64,000 nucleotides of DNA from Ruegeria discodermiae (GTDB lineage Bacteria; Pseudomonadota; Alphaproteobacteria; Rhodobacterales; Rhodobacteraceae), in contig NZ_JAVAMO010000012.1 in NCBI RefSeq assembly GCF_030758345.1, positions 62,001-126,000 on the forward strand, read 5' to 3'. Below, piece after piece: positions 47,223 through 56,592 of this stretch (position 1 is its first letter; each line of letters opens with the position of its first letter). Under the pieces are notes generated by a model. That model ran no database searches and had not been told where the DNA came from. It saw only the letters and a program-made list of their open reading frames with translations. A program made the translations under genes and the position numbers.

Positions 47223-49151
47223 TCAGGCGCTGGCCATCTTGTCTTTTGCCGATTTTGGCGCAGGCCCGCGCAATTCCTCGTAATGGTCGAAATCCAGCTG
47301 CGCCCAGCCGGTGCCGCGTGTGGCGCTGGCGATGGAGCGGTGCAGCTCATCCTGTGCCACTGCGGGCAGCAGGGCGTTGAAAATCTCCCAACCCGAGGCG
47401 TTGGGATTACCCTCAAATCCCAGCACCTGACCGTGTAGAGAGCTGATCGTGGGCACCAGATCGCCGACGAATTGCGACGGCAGGTGGATCTCGGCGCGCA
47501 GGATAGGTTGCAGGACGACCGGTTTGGCCATCGCAAGAGCTTCACGCACGGCGGCTTTGCCAGCGGTGCGGAAGGCGAAGTCGGAACTGTCCACGGAATG
47601 ATGCTTGCCGTCTTTCAGTGTCACCTTCAGATCAACAACCGGATGGCCTTGAGGCCCTTCGGCCAGCGCATCCTCCGCCCCGTGTTCGACAGAGGGGATG
47701 TGGTTGCGCGGCACGGTGCCGCCTTTGACGACCTCGTCGAACACGAACCCCGACCCGCGCGGTAGCGGAGCGAGGGAGATCACAACATCCGCGAACTGAC
47801 CTGCGCCACCTGACTGCTTGCGATGACGATAGCGGTGTTCGACCGTTTTCTGGATCGTTTCGCGATAGGCGGTTTCGACCTGATCGGCGGTGATCTCGAT
47901 CCCGAAATCCTCGGCCAGTTTATCGGTGACCCGGCGCATATGCTGTGGGCCTTGTGTGCCCAGCACCGGATGGCCCGATGTGGCATCCTGTTCCAATGTC
48001 AGACCCGGATCGATCTCGGCCAGCCGCGACAGTGCGTTTGACAGGCGCACATCGTCGCGTTCGTGAGTGGGGGTCACCAGTTGACGATGGCCCGGCGCAT
48101 GGCATTGCGCCCATTCCGGCAGGGGGCTGCTGCTGGCGCTGTCATAAAGCAGGACGGGGTTGAGGTGATCGGATTTCACCGCCAGACCGATCTGGCCCGC
48201 CTCCAGCGCGCCGATCTGTGTTTTGGCGTCCAGCGCGGTCAGGCTACCCACGGTTTCACCACCCAGCGCCTCATGCGCCTTGACGCCATCGCCCAGCCCG
48301 CGCAGCACGGTGATCTTGCCGATATGTTTCTTTACATCGGCAAAGCCCGCAATGGCGCGCGCCTTCTCGCCTGCCTCGTCACGATCGGCGGCGATGTTGA
48401 ACTCGGGCGCTTCATGGCGCAGCGCCTTCATCATGCGTGTCAGCCCGTTGCCATGCTCAGCGGCCCCCAGATAGGCCGGGATCAGCTGGTGGTTCTGCAG
48501 GACCTTGGCGGCGATCTCGAACACCTCGTCATTGGCGGGTTGCTTGTCCTCGATCAGCTGTTCCAGCAGCGTATCGTCGAAATCCGAGAGGGTTTCGAGC
48601 AGTTCGGCGCGCGCCTCCTGCTCGCGATCTTCGGTGGATTGCGGCAATTCGATCAGGGCCGAGGGCTGACCCTCCTGATATTTCCAAGCGCGTTCCGAGA
48701 TCAGGTCGACCGCGCCCACGATCTGGTCGCCCTCGCGGATGGGAACCTGCCGCAAGGTGATGTGGTGGGTGCAATAGGTCTGCAGGCCCGCAACGATATC
48801 GCGGATGCGGCCATTGGGATTGTCCATCCGGTTGATGAACAGGAAACAGGGGATACCCGCCTCTTCCACCAGCCGCAGATAAGGCGCGCACAGCACGGCG
48901 GCGTCGGGGTCGGGCGGGACCACCACCACGGCTGCATCGGATAGCGCCATCGCCGGTCCCACATAAGCCAGCGCATCGCCGCCGCCATCCACGTCAACGG
49001 CGCACCACGGCTCGCCCAAGTAAGAAAAACCGTGCAGGTGCACGGTTCCGGATACATCGAATTTGGTGGGTCGGTCGTCGAGGCGGCTGATCGCCTCGAC
49101 GAGCGTAGATTTGCCGGATTGGGTAGGGCCTAGGACCGTAAAGACGCGCAT
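47223..49151 (-). CDS. EF-G-like translational GTPase paralogue with altered G motifs
   Basis: A 642-residue protein with the EF-G domain order: GTPase domain, domain II, domain IV ('HRYRHRKQSGGAGQFADVVI') and domain V. The P-loop is intact ('GPTQSGKST', residues 8-16), but the usual DTPGHVDF is 'DVDGGGDAL' (53 onward), so the catalytic His is lost, and NKxD is 'NRMD' (107-110). EF-G paralogues can act in ribosome recycling or have unknown roles; with these changes GTP hydrolysis may be slow or absent. The ATG at 49149-49151 is chosen; an extension to 49334 is not family-like. The leader holds an inverted repeat at 49206-49227. Confidence 0.88.
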   Translation of the reverse strand: MRVFTVLGPTQSGKSTLVEAISRLDDRPTKFDVSGTVHLHGFSYLGEPWCAVDVDGGGDALAYVGPAMALSDAAVVVVPPDPDAAVLCAPYLRLVEEAGIPCFLFINRMDNPNGRIRDIVAGLQTYCTHHITLRQVPIREGDQIVGAVDLISERAWKYQEGQPSALIELPQSTEDREQEARAELLETLSDFDDTLLEQLIEDKQPANDEVFEIAAKVLQNHQLIPAYLGAAEHGNGLTRMMKALRHEAPEFNIAADRDEAGEKARAIAGFADVKKHIGKITVLRGLGDGVKAHEALGGETVGSLTALDAKTQIGALEAGQIGLAVKSDHLNPVLLYDSASSSPLPEWAQCHAPGHRQLVTPTHERDDVRLSNALSRLAEIDPGLTLEQDATSGHPVLGTQGPQHMRRVTDKLAEDFGIEITADQVETAYRETIQKTVEHRYRHRKQSGGAGQFADVVISLAPLPRGSGFVFDEVVKGGTVPRNHIPSVEHGAEDALAEGPQGHPVVDLKVTLKDGKHHSVDSSDFAFRTAGKAAVREALAMAKPVVLQPILRAEIHLPSQFVGDLVPTISSLHGQVLGFEGNPNASGWEIFNALLPAVAQDELHRSIASATRGTGWAQLDFDHYEELRGPAPKSAKDKMASA

Positions 49152-49377
49152 GGTGAGTTCCCTCTTGGTGTGCTGCAGTATTTGTGCTCGCTGCACGACT
49201 AGGGCCGAACGAAGGCGGGTTCGTTCGCTTGCGCTGTATGTCTGGCACCTGCCTCGGTGCGCGAGGATCAAACCCGGCGCACTCTTCCCTGAGTGTGAGA
49301 AATCAGGGGGTCGGACGTCAAGCCCCTTGCGCACGGGACGGCTGGCTTAGGCGGAATGCAGGGTCACGGGGCGCGGA

Positions 49378-50733
49378 TCAAACGGCCGAACTATGGCCTG
49401 CCTTGCTAAGGTCATAGGCGTCAAAGTGCCGGGCGATCATGCGGGTCAGGGGCCGGGCGGGCTGCGGAATAAAAAGCCCGTCATCGGTGATCTGCAGCAG
49501 ACCGTCAAAGGCGGCGTCGGCGGCCTGGAACATGGTTTCCAGTTTGTCTTTGGGCAGCGAAAAGCTGCTTTCGATCTCTTGCCGGTCGATGCGGAAATCG
49601 CACATCAAGGCCTCGATCAGGCGACCGCGCAGCTTATCCTCGCCGTTGAATGTGTGGCCGCGCGCAACCGAAAACCGCCCGTCGCGGATTGCGGCGGTAT
49701 GTTGCGCCGTGGCCGGGGCATTTTGGGCATAGCCCTGCGGTAATTTCGAGATCGAAGAGGCCCCGACACCGATCAGCACATCGGCGGGGTCATCTGTGTA
49801 GCCCTGGAAGTTACGGCGCAGCCGCCCTCTGCGCTGGGCTTGGCTCAGCCCGTCTTCCTGCGTTGCGAAATGGTCTATCCCGATCTCGTTGTAATTGTCC
49901 CAAAGGAACAGCTGCCTTGCGGTTTCGAACAGGCCCAGCCGTTGTTCGGGGGTGGGCAGCGCATCCGAGGGGATCATCTGCTGGCGTTTGGCCATCCAGG
50001 GCACATGCGCGTAGCCGTAAAGCGCCACGCGGTCGGGGTTCAGCGACAGCAGCTTCTGGACACTTTCGGTGATGCGCGCTGTGGTCTGATGCGGCAGGCC
50101 GTAAAGGATATCAGCGTTCAGGCTGTGAATGCTGCGCGCGCGCAGCATTTCGGCGGCGTCGCGGGTGACCTCGTAGCTCTGCAAGCGACCGATGGTCTTC
50201 TGGATGTTCTCGTCGAAATCCTGCACCCCGATCGAGGCGCGGTTCATGCCTGCCTCGGCCAGCGCGTCCAGCCGCGCGGCGTCGATTTCATTCGGGTCGA
50301 TCTCGACCGAGAACTCTGCGTCTTTGGCAAGGGGGACAACGTCGGCGATGGCACCCGCCAGATCGCGCATCATTTCAGGTGACAGAAGTGTCGGCGTGCC
50401 ACCGCCCCAATGCAGGCGCGACAGGGTCACATCTGAGGGCAGATGTTGCTGCAGCAGGCGCAGTTCTGCTCTGAGCGTTTCCAGATAGGCGGCCACGGGT
50501 GAGGCGGTCTTGGTTCCTTGTGTCCGGCAGGCACAGAACCAGCACAGGCGGCGACAGAACGGGACATGCACATAGAGCGAGATGGAACTGCCCGGCGCGA
50601 TCCCCGAGATCCAGTTACCAAACTGGTCTGCCCCTACGTCATTTCTGAACTGCGGCGCGGTCGGATAGCTGGTGTACCGAGGCACCCTTGCGTCAAATAG
50701 GCCTAGGCCCGCCAAATTCGGTTTCGTATTCAT
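49378..50733 (-). CDS. hemN: Oxygen-independent coproporphyrinogen III oxidase HemN
   Basis: A 451-residue radical-SAM enzyme converting coproporphyrinogen III to protoporphyrinogen IX without oxygen. 'YVHVPFCRRLCWFCACRTQG' holds the CxxxCxxC cluster motif plus the extra Cys of HemN, and 'LHWGGGTPTLLSPEMMRDLA' is the conserved SAM region. The ATG has GAGGTGA 4 nt upstream. An FNR-type box lies 36 bp upstream, in the region shared with fnrL, so low-oxygen induction is likely. Confidence 0.96.
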   Translation of the reverse strand: MNTKPNLAGLGLFDARVPRYTSYPTAPQFRNDVGADQFGNWISGIAPGSSISLYVHVPFCRRLCWFCACRTQGTKTASPVAAYLETLRAELRLLQQHLPSDVTLSRLHWGGGTPTLLSPEMMRDLAGAIADVVPLAKDAEFSVEIDPNEIDAARLDALAEAGMNRASIGVQDFDENIQKTIGRLQSYEVTRDAAEMLRARSIHSLNADILYGLPHQTTARITESVQKLLSLNPDRVALYGYAHVPWMAKRQQMIPSDALPTPEQRLGLFETARQLFLWDNYNEIGIDHFATQEDGLSQAQRRGRLRRNFQGYTDDPADVLIGVGASSISKLPQGYAQNAPATAQHTAAIRDGRFSVARGHTFNGEDKLRGRLIEALMCDFRIDRQEIESSFSLPKDKLETMFQAADAAFDGLLQITDDGLFIPQPARPLTRMIARHFDAYDLSKAGHSSAV

Positions 50734-50768
50734 GTCACCTCTGTATTATCAGGTCTCAGTTCGAGGCT

Positions 50769-50782
50769 TTGACCCAGATCAA
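50769..50782. promoter_or_regulatory. FNR-type box between hemN and fnrL
   Basis: TTGAC-CCAG-ATCAA, one base from the FNR/FnrL consensus TTGAT-N4-ATCAA. It is centred 42 bp upstream of the hemN ATG and 19 bp upstream of the fnrL ATG, consistent with activation of hemN and autocontrol of fnrL. Confidence 0.8.
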
Positions 50783-50794
50783 TTAGGACGAATT

Positions 50795-51538
50795 ATGACC
50801 AAGCATGCAAAATTGGCGCCCTCAGCCTGCGGTGAGTGTCCGATTCGGCATCGTGCCGTTTGTGCCAAGTGCAATGCAGACGAGCTGGCGGAGCTGGAAA
50901 CCATTAAATATTACCGCAGCTACGAGGCGGGCCAGACCATCTTGTGGGCGGGCGATCATATGGAGTTCGTGGGCTCGTTAGTATCGGGCGTTGCGACACT
51001 TACCCAGACGATGGAGGACGGGCGCACCCAGATGGTCGGTTTGCTGTTGCCCTCGGATTTCGTCGGACGGCCGGGCCGCGATTCGGCGGCCTATAACGTT
51101 GTGGCGACCTCTGATGTTGTGATGTGCTGTTTCCGCAAGACGCCGTTTGAAAACATGATGGCCAGTACGCCCCATATCGCGCACCGTCTGTTGCAGATGA
51201 CGCTGGACGAATTGGATGCGGCGCGCGAGTGGATGCTGGTTCTGGGCCGCAAGACAGCGCGCGAAAAGATTGCCAGCTTGTTGTCGATTATCGCCCGCCG
51301 CGATGCCACGCTGGGCATGGGGGTTGCCACGGGTCGGGTCGTGTTCGATCTGCCGCTCACCCGCGAAGCGATGGCGGATTACCTTGGCCTGACGCTGGAA
51401 ACCGTCAGCCGCCAGATCTCGGCCCTGCGCAAAGACGGGGTTATCGTGCTGGAAGGCAAACGCCATGTGACCGTGCCGGATATGGATCGGTTGATGGACG
51501 AGGCCGGCGATGACAGTGATGGCGGGCTGCTGGCCTGA
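50795..51538 (+). CDS. fnrL: Oxygen-sensing Crp/Fnr-family regulator FnrL
   Basis: A 247-residue FNR homologue. The N-terminal cluster cysteines C12, C15, C23 and C26 lie in 'CGECPIRHRAVCAKC', with C111/C112 as the distant ligand, so a [4Fe-4S] oxygen sensor is expected. The helix-turn-helix 'EAMADYLGLTLETVSRQISA' ends with the E-xx-SR DNA-contact pattern. It dimerises without oxygen and binds TTGAT-N4-ATCAA sites; three such boxes occur in this window. The frame is open to 50672; the ATG at 50795 gives the standard N-terminus. Confidence 0.95.
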   Translation: MTKHAKLAPSACGECPIRHRAVCAKCNADELAELETIKYYRSYEAGQTILWAGDHMEFVGSLVSGVATLTQTMEDGRTQMVGLLLPSDFVGRPGRDSAAYNVVATSDVVMCCFRKTPFENMMASTPHIAHRLLQMTLDELDAAREWMLVLGRKTAREKIASLLSIIARRDATLGMGVATGRVVFDLPLTREAMADYLGLTLETVSRQISALRKDGVIVLEGKRHVTVPDMDRLMDEAGDDSDGGLLA

Positions 51539-51635
51539 GTGCTCGACTGACGCAGCAGGCATATTTATTCGGACGTGACCGCGGCAGATTTCCGTGCTCT
51601 AGTGTGACTTTCGAAACATGTCTCGGGAGTTCGGA

Positions 51636-51890
51636 ATGGAATTCAGTGGCCTTTTGGCAATGCTGTTTATCGGCGCAATCGCGGGTTGGCTGTCAGGCAA
51701 AATCATGGAAGGTCGCGGATTTGGCCTGATCGGCAATATCATTGTCGGTGTGGTCGGGGCCTTTCTTGCCGGAACGATCTTTCCGGCGCTTGGCTTTGCC
51801 TTGGGCGGAGGGCTGCTTTCCTCAATCTTCTTTGCAACCGTGGGGGCGGTGATCCTGTTGTTCCTGATCGGGTTGATCAGGCGCGGTTGA
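51636..51890 (+). CDS. GlsB/YeaQ/YmgE family small membrane protein
   Basis: An 84-residue protein with three hydrophobic segments and the family pattern 'LFIGAIAGWLSGKIMEGRGF' and 'LIGNIIVGVVGAFLAGTIFP'. These transglycosylase-associated proteins are stress-induced; the function is not known. The ATG at 51636 has GGGAG 9 nt upstream; one at 51618 is possible. It lies between fnrL and uspA, ahead of a strong convergent hairpin. Confidence 0.88.
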   Translation: MEFSGLLAMLFIGAIAGWLSGKIMEGRGFGLIGNIIVGVVGAFLAGTIFPALGFALGGGLLSSIFFATVGAVILLFLIGLIRRG

Positions 51891-51898
51891 AACGCATC

Positions 51899-51921
51899 AA
51901 GCCGCCCCTGGTGGGCGGCTT
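51899..51921. terminator. Convergent terminator hairpin between glsB-like gene and uspA
   Basis: Perfect 9-bp stem AAGCCGCCC (51899-51907) and GGGCGGCTT (51913-51921) with loop CTGGT, immediately after the GlsB-like gene and 25 bp from the uspA stop. Few T residues follow, but position and symmetry support bidirectional termination. Confidence 0.75.
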
Positions 51922-51946
51922 GGATTTGCTGTCGCTCGCGGCTGGA

Positions 51947-52786
51947 TCAGTGGGCGAGAAAGATCGGAACCTTTGCGACCTCCAGCATGTTGCGTGTCGC
52001 GCCGCCCAGAATGGCCTCGCGGAAGCGCGAATGCCCGTAGGCCCCCATCACGATCATGTCGGCCTCCTTGTCGTCGGCGTGCCGGTTCAGGATATCCGAC
52101 ACCCGCGTCATGGATTTGTTCAGCACGTCGATCTCGCATTTGACCCCGTGCCGGGCGAGCATCTGCGACAGCAACCCGCCCGGGTCAGAGCGGTCGGGCC
52201 CATGGGTTGGAGGCGCGATTGCAACGATCCGCGCGATGTCCGCTGTTTTCAGAAACGGCAGAGCCAGACGGATCGCGCGCATTGCCTCAATGCTTTCGTT
52301 CCACCCGATCAGAACCCGCCTCGGTATCGCCGGTGAGGTGTTTTCATCCGGCAGGACGATCACCGGGGCATGGCCCTCGAACATGGCGGCCTCGACCACC
52401 GGTTCAGCCTCGGTTCCATGATTGGGACCATAAGGGCGTGGCAGCAAGACCAGATCGGCGAACCGGGCGCGATGGGCCACGTGACGCCCGATATCAGCCA
52501 TCTGCGCGACGCCTTCCTCGACCGACCAGCGAATCCCCGACCGGGTCAGGATCGATTCCGCAAACTCACGGATTTCGGCCGCTTCGGCGGTGGCGCGCGT
52601 TAGGGTCTCCTGCAGGATCAGAGCATTGGCCCCGGCATAGTAATACCCGGTCTGGGTGCGGTCGACGCCCAGGCACATGACCTCGACATGCGCGTCCAGT
52701 TCCTGGGCAAGTGTGGTGAGATGGTTGAGCACACCGCGCGCTTGCTCGGTATCGGTCAACACGGTCAAAAGGGATTTATACGACAT
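51947..52786 (-). CDS. Tandem universal stress protein (UspA family)
   Basis: A 279-residue protein with two Usp folds. The first begins 'YKSLLTVLTDTEQARGVLNH'; the second contains 'RVLIGWNESIEAMRAIRLAL' and ends with the ATP-binding 'DMIVMGAYGHSRFREAILGG' and 'ATRNML' (G-2x-G-9x-G(S/T) pattern). Usp proteins support survival in starvation and low oxygen. It is divergent from ccoN and shares the FNR-type box between them, so FnrL control is likely. Confidence 0.92.
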   Translation of the reverse strand: MSYKSLLTVLTDTEQARGVLNHLTTLAQELDAHVEVMCLGVDRTQTGYYYAGANALILQETLTRATAEAAEIREFAESILTRSGIRWSVEEGVAQMADIGRHVAHRARFADLVLLPRPYGPNHGTEAEPVVEAAMFEGHAPVIVLPDENTSPAIPRRVLIGWNESIEAMRAIRLALPFLKTADIARIVAIAPPTHGPDRSDPGGLLSQMLARHGVKCEIDVLNKSMTRVSDILNRHADDKEADMIVMGAYGHSRFREAILGGATRNMLEVAKVPIFLAH

Positions 52787-52875
52787 CTGCTCCTCTTACT
52801 GACGAAAGGTCGCACGCATGACGGGAAAAGGCATCCCGTTGAGGATATGACTGCCATGGAATTCGGGTTATCGTC

Positions 52876-52889
52876 TTGACACAGATCAA
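52876..52889. promoter_or_regulatory. FNR-type box between uspA and ccoN
   Basis: TTGAC-ACAG-ATCAA, one base from consensus TTGAT-N4-ATCAA. It is centred about 100 bp upstream of ccoN and 97 bp upstream of uspA, leaving room for an activated promoter in either direction. Confidence 0.82.
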
Positions 52890-52981
52890 GGAAAAGAACC
52901 TGTGCGAGATGCATTCAAGCGCCCAGTAAAACAGGCCCGGCGCATGTCAGATTCGTACCGGGTTTAGTAAAGGGACGCGAA

Positions 52982-54589
52982 ATGCTGAATTATATCAAGC
53001 TCGTAGTGCTTGGTCTGATTGCCTTGTTTTCGATGATGGCAATCAACTATGCGCGCGATGAGGCATACATGGTTCATGCCATCATCGTTTTGCTGCTGTC
53101 CGTCGGAATGTTCTTGTGGATATTGCGTAAGACAGATGAGCCAGACATTCCAATCGACTATTCCGGCGAATATATGGACGGGGTCATTCGCTATGGTGTG
53201 ATCGCAACCGCCTTCTGGGGCGTCGTCGGTTTTTTGGTCGGCGTATACATCGCCTTTCAGCTGGCCTTTCCGGCGCTCAACTTCGAATGGGCGCAGGGAT
53301 ATGCCAATTTCGGACGTCTGCGGCCGTTGCACACCTCAGCGGTGATTTTTGCATTTGGCGGTAACGCCCTGCTGGCGACATCGTTTTATGTGGTGCAGCG
53401 CACCTCGGCCGCGCGCCTCTGGGGGGGCAATCTGGCGTGGTTCGTGTTCTGGGGCTATCAACTTTTCATCGTTCTGGCCGCCACCGGCTATCTGCTGGGC
53501 GGGACGCAATCCAAGGAATATGCCGAGCCGGAATGGTATGTCGATCTGTGGCTGACCATTGTTTGGGTCGCCTATCTGGCGGTCTATCTCGGCACGATCA
53601 TCAAGCGAAAAGAGCCGCATATCTACGTCGCCAACTGGTTCTACCTGGCATTTATCGTGACCGTCGCAATGCTGCATGTGGTCAACAACCTGACCGTCCC
53701 GGTCAGCATCTGGGGATCGAAATCGGTGATCCTGTGGTCCGGTGTGCAGGACGCGATGGTGCAATGGTGGTACGGGCATAACGCCGTGGGCTTCTTCCTG
53801 ACGGCCGGGTTCCTGGGGATGATGTATTACTTCATCCCGAAACAGGCCGGGCGCCCGGTCTATTCGTACAAGCTGTCGATCATCCACTTCTGGGCGCTGA
53901 TCTTCCTGTATATCTGGGCGGGTCCGCACCACTTGCATTACACCGCGTTGCCTGACTGGGCCTCGACCCTGGGCATGGTGTTTTCGGTGATCCTGTGGAT
54001 GCCCAGCTGGGGTGGTATGATCAACGGTCTGATGACGCTCTCGGGGGCCTGGGACAAGCTGCGCACCGATCCGGTGATCAGGATGATGGTGATCTCGCTG
54101 GGCTTTTACGGCATGTCCACCTTTGAAGGGCCGATGATGTCGATCCGCGCGGTGAACAGCCTCAGCCACTATACCGACTGGACCATCGGCCACGTGCATT
54201 CCGGTGCTCTGGGCTGGAACGGCATGATCACATTTGGTGCGCTCTACTACCTTGTGCCGGTGCTATGGAAGCGCGAGCGTCTCTACTCGCTCAGCCTGGT
54301 TAGCTGGCATTTCTGGCTGGCGACGATTGGGATCATCCTCTACGCGGCCTCGCTTTGGGTGGCGGGTATCACCCAAGGTCTCATGTGGCGCGAAGTTGAC
54401 GCCAACGGTTTCCTCGTGAACTCGTTCGCCGACAGCGTATCCGCCGTCATACCGATGTATGTGGTGCGGGCGATTGGCGGGGTGTTCTTCCTCGTTGGTG
54501 CCGCGATCATGTGCTACAACCTGTGGATGACCGTTCGTCGGGCACCGGCCAAAGAGGCCAGCCTGACCGTCGCGGTCCCGGCTGAATAA
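52982..54589 (+). CDS. ccoN: cbb3-type cytochrome c oxidase subunit I CcoN
   Basis: A 535-residue haem-copper oxidase subunit with about 12-14 membrane segments. It holds low-spin haem b and the haem b3-CuB oxygen-reduction site: '[20 protein letters not shown]' (haem-ligand His), '[20 protein letters not shown]' (CuB His and cross-linked Tyr region), '[15 protein letters not shown]' (CuB His pair) and '[17 protein letters not shown]' (haem ligands). It reduces O2 with high affinity and pumps protons. First gene of ccoNOQP. Confidence 0.97.
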   Translation: MLNYIKLVVLGLIALFSMMAINYARDEAYMVHAIIVLLLSVGMFLWILRKTDEPDIPIDYSGEYMDGVIRYGVIATAFWGVVGFLVGVYIAFQLAFPALNFEWAQGYANFGRLRPLHTSAVIFAFGGNALLATSFYVVQRTSAARLWGGNLAWFVFWGYQLFIVLAATGYLLGGTQSKEYAEPEWYVDLWLTIVWVAYLAVYLGTIIKRKEPHIYVANWFYLAFIVTVAMLHVVNNLTVPVSIWGSKSVILWSGVQDAMVQWWYGHNAVGFFLTAGFLGMMYYFIPKQAGRPVYSYKLSIIHFWALIFLYIWAGPHHLHYTALPDWASTLGMVFSVILWMPSWGGMINGLMTLSGAWDKLRTDPVIRMMVISLGFYGMSTFEGPMMSIRAVNSLSHYTDWTIGHVHSGALGWNGMITFGALYYLVPVLWKRERLYSLSLVSWHFWLATIGIILYAASLWVAGITQGLMWREVDANGFLVNSFADSVSAVIPMYVVRAIGGVFFLVGAAIMCYNLWMTVRRAPAKEASLTVAVPAE

Positions 54590-54603
54590 GGAGGGCCGGA
54601 GCA

Positions 54604-55332
54604 ATGGCAATTCTCGACAAACATAAGCTCATCGAGACCAACGCGACCCTCCTGCTGATACTCAGCTTTCTGGTGGTGACCATTGGTGGGATCGTTCAGA
54701 TTGTACCGCTGTTCTATCTGGAAAACACCATCGAGAAGGTGGAGGGGATGCGCCCCTACACCCCACTCGAACTGGCCGGACGCGACATCTATATCCGTGA
54801 AGGCTGTTATGTGTGCCACAGCCAGATGATCCGGCCCATGCGGGACGAGGTCGAACGCTATGGCCACTACTCGCTGGCGGCGGAGTCGATGTATGACCAC
54901 CCGTTCCAGTGGGGCTCCAAGCGGACCGGACCTGATCTTGCGCGTGTTGGCGGGCGCTATTCGGATGAATGGCATGTGGATCACCTGCGCAATCCCGAAG
55001 CCGTGGTGCCGGAATCGGTGATGCCGAAATACGCCTTCCTGGAAGAGCGCATGATCGACGGCAAGTATATCGGTGACCTGATGGCGACGAACGCGTTCGT
55101 GGGCGTGCCCTATAGCGACGAGATGCTTGAGGCCGCGCAAGCGGATTTCCGGGCGCAGGCCGATCCCGACAGCGACTACGACGGGCTGCTCGAACGCTAT
55201 GGCGACACGGTCAATGTGCGCAATTTCGACGGCCAGCCGGGGATTTCGGAGACCGATGCGCTGATTGCCTATCTGCAGATGCTGGGCACGCTGGTCGATT
55301 TCTCGACCTTCACGCCTGACGCAAGCCGCTGA
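54604..55332 (+). CDS. ccoO: cbb3-type cytochrome c oxidase subunit II CcoO
   Basis: A 242-residue membrane-anchored mono-haem cytochrome c. N-terminal anchor '[20 protein letters not shown]', haem motif '[20 protein letters not shown]' and the distal Met in '[13 protein letters not shown]'. It passes electrons from CcoP to CcoN. It lies 14 bp after ccoN with an AAGGAGG site upstream. Confidence 0.97.
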   Translation: MAILDKHKLIETNATLLLILSFLVVTIGGIVQIVPLFYLENTIEKVEGMRPYTPLELAGRDIYIREGCYVCHSQMIRPMRDEVERYGHYSLAAESMYDHPFQWGSKRTGPDLARVGGRYSDEWHVDHLRNPEAVVPESVMPKYAFLEERMIDGKYIGDLMATNAFVGVPYSDEMLEAAQADFRAQADPDSDYDGLLERYGDTVNVRNFDGQPGISETDALIAYLQMLGTLVDFSTFTPDASR

Positions 55333-55342
55333 GGAGGGTGAG

Positions 55343-55564
55343 ATGGAAGAATACACCCTGCTCAGGCAATTTGCGGATAGCTGGATGCTGCTGCTGCTCT
55401 TTCTGGTGTTCGTGGGGATCATCTTCTGGGCCTTTCGCCCAGGCAGCTCCAAGACCCACGAAGACACCGCGAACATCCCGTTCCGGCATGTTGACGCACC
55501 CATAAGCGATCAAACTGAAGCGCAAGAAGACAAAGCCGCCACAAGCGAGGAGGCAAGGACATGA
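55343..55564 (+). CDS. ccoQ: cbb3-type oxidase subunit CcoQ
   Basis: A 73-residue protein with one membrane segment ('[20 protein letters not shown]') and a short polar tail containing the family 'ANIPF' motif. CcoQ stabilises the oxidase and, in Rhodobacter, helps protect it from oxygen and influences redox signalling. The ATG at 55343 has GAGGAGG upstream. Its stop overlaps the ccoP start by 4 bp. Confidence 0.93.
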   Translation: MEEYTLLRQFADSWMLLLLFLVFVGIIFWAFRPGSSKTHEDTANIPFRHVDAPISDQTEAQEDKAATSEEART

Positions 55565-56448
55565 CCCAGCCAGAGGACAACAAACGCGCCGCCTCTCACC
55601 AGCCGGGCGATCCCAATACCACCGGTCATACATGGGACGGGATCGAGGAATTTGACAACCCGATGCCGCGTTGGTGGTTGTGGACCTTCTACGCCACCAT
55701 CATCTGGGGCGTCATCTACACGATCGCCTATCCGGCCTGGCCGCTTGTCAGTTCGGCAACGGCGGGTGTGCTGGGCTGGTCGACCCGTGGTGATGTCGCC
55801 TCAGAAATCGTGGCCGCCGAAGAGGCAAATGCCGAGATCAACGCCCGGCTGGCGGCCATCAAGATGGAAGACATCGCCGAGGATGCGGATTTGCGGAACT
55901 ATGCGGTTTCCTCCGGGGCCGCAGTGTTCCGGACCTGGTGTGCGCAGTGCCACGGATCGGGTGCGGCGGGCGCTGTCGGCTATCCCAACCTGCTGGATGA
56001 CGCCTGGCTCTGGGGCGGTGATATCGAGAATATCCATCTGACCATTGCCCACGGCATTCGCAACGAGGAAGACCCGGATGCCCGCTATTCCGAGATGCCT
56101 GCCTTTGGCCGGGATGAGATACTGACGCCAGAAGAGATCGATCAGGCCGTGAACTACGTGATGTCGCTGTCAGGCACACCGCAGGATGCTGCGCAGGTCG
56201 AGGCTGGCTCGGTGGTCTTTGCCGATAATTGCGCCTCCTGTCATACGGAGGATGCGACAGGCGATCCCGAACAGGGCGCGCCCAATCTGGCAGATGCACT
56301 CTGGCTCTATGGGGGAGACTACGACACCCTGACGGAGACCGTGAACAACAGCCGCTTTGGCGTCATGCCATCCTGGAGCAACCGCCTGACCGAGGCACAG
56401 ATTCGCGCTGTCGCGACCTATGTGCACCAACTCGGCGGGGGCGAATAA
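55561..56448 (+). CDS. ccoP: cbb3-type cytochrome c oxidase subunit III CcoP
   Basis: A 295-residue di-haem cytochrome c. The N-terminal part has the membrane segment '[20 protein letters not shown]' preceded by '[13 protein letters not shown]', the CcoP signature. Two CxxCH motifs, 'WCAQCHGSG' and 'NCASCHTED', bind haems; 'SEMPAFG' and 'GVMPSW' supply Met ligands. It accepts electrons from soluble or membrane cytochrome c. An inverted repeat follows its stop. Confidence 0.97.
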   Translation: MTQPEDNKRAASHQPGDPNTTGHTWDGIEEFDNPMPRWWLWTFYATIIWGVIYTIAYPAWPLVSSATAGVLGWSTRGDVASEIVAAEEANAEINARLAAIKMEDIAEDADLRNYAVSSGAAVFRTWCAQCHGSGAAGAVGYPNLLDDAWLWGGDIENIHLTIAHGIRNEEDPDARYSEMPAFGRDEILTPEEIDQAVNYVMSLSGTPQDAAQVEAGSVVFADNCASCHTEDATGDPEQGAPNLADALWLYGGDYDTLTETVNNSRFGVMPSWSNRLTEAQIRAVATYVHQLGGGE

Positions 56449-56456
56449 ACAGAACA

Positions 56457-56482
56457 CCTTCGGGCGGTCATACGCCCGAAGG
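56457..56482. terminator. Hairpin after ccoP
   Basis: Perfect 10-bp stem CCTTCGGGCG (56457-56466) and CGCCCGAAGG (56473-56482) with a 6-base loop, 8 bp after the ccoP stop. No T-run follows. It probably marks the end of ccoNOQP, also facing a leftward small ORF. Confidence 0.7.
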
Positions 56483-56592
56483 TCCGGTGTCGGCTACTCG
56501 ATCTGTTCGCGCGTTTCCTGAGCAGCCGACACCACTTTTGCGAAAATAGGACCTGAGGACGCCTCGGTCCAGTTCGCGATTGCCGCATCGGA

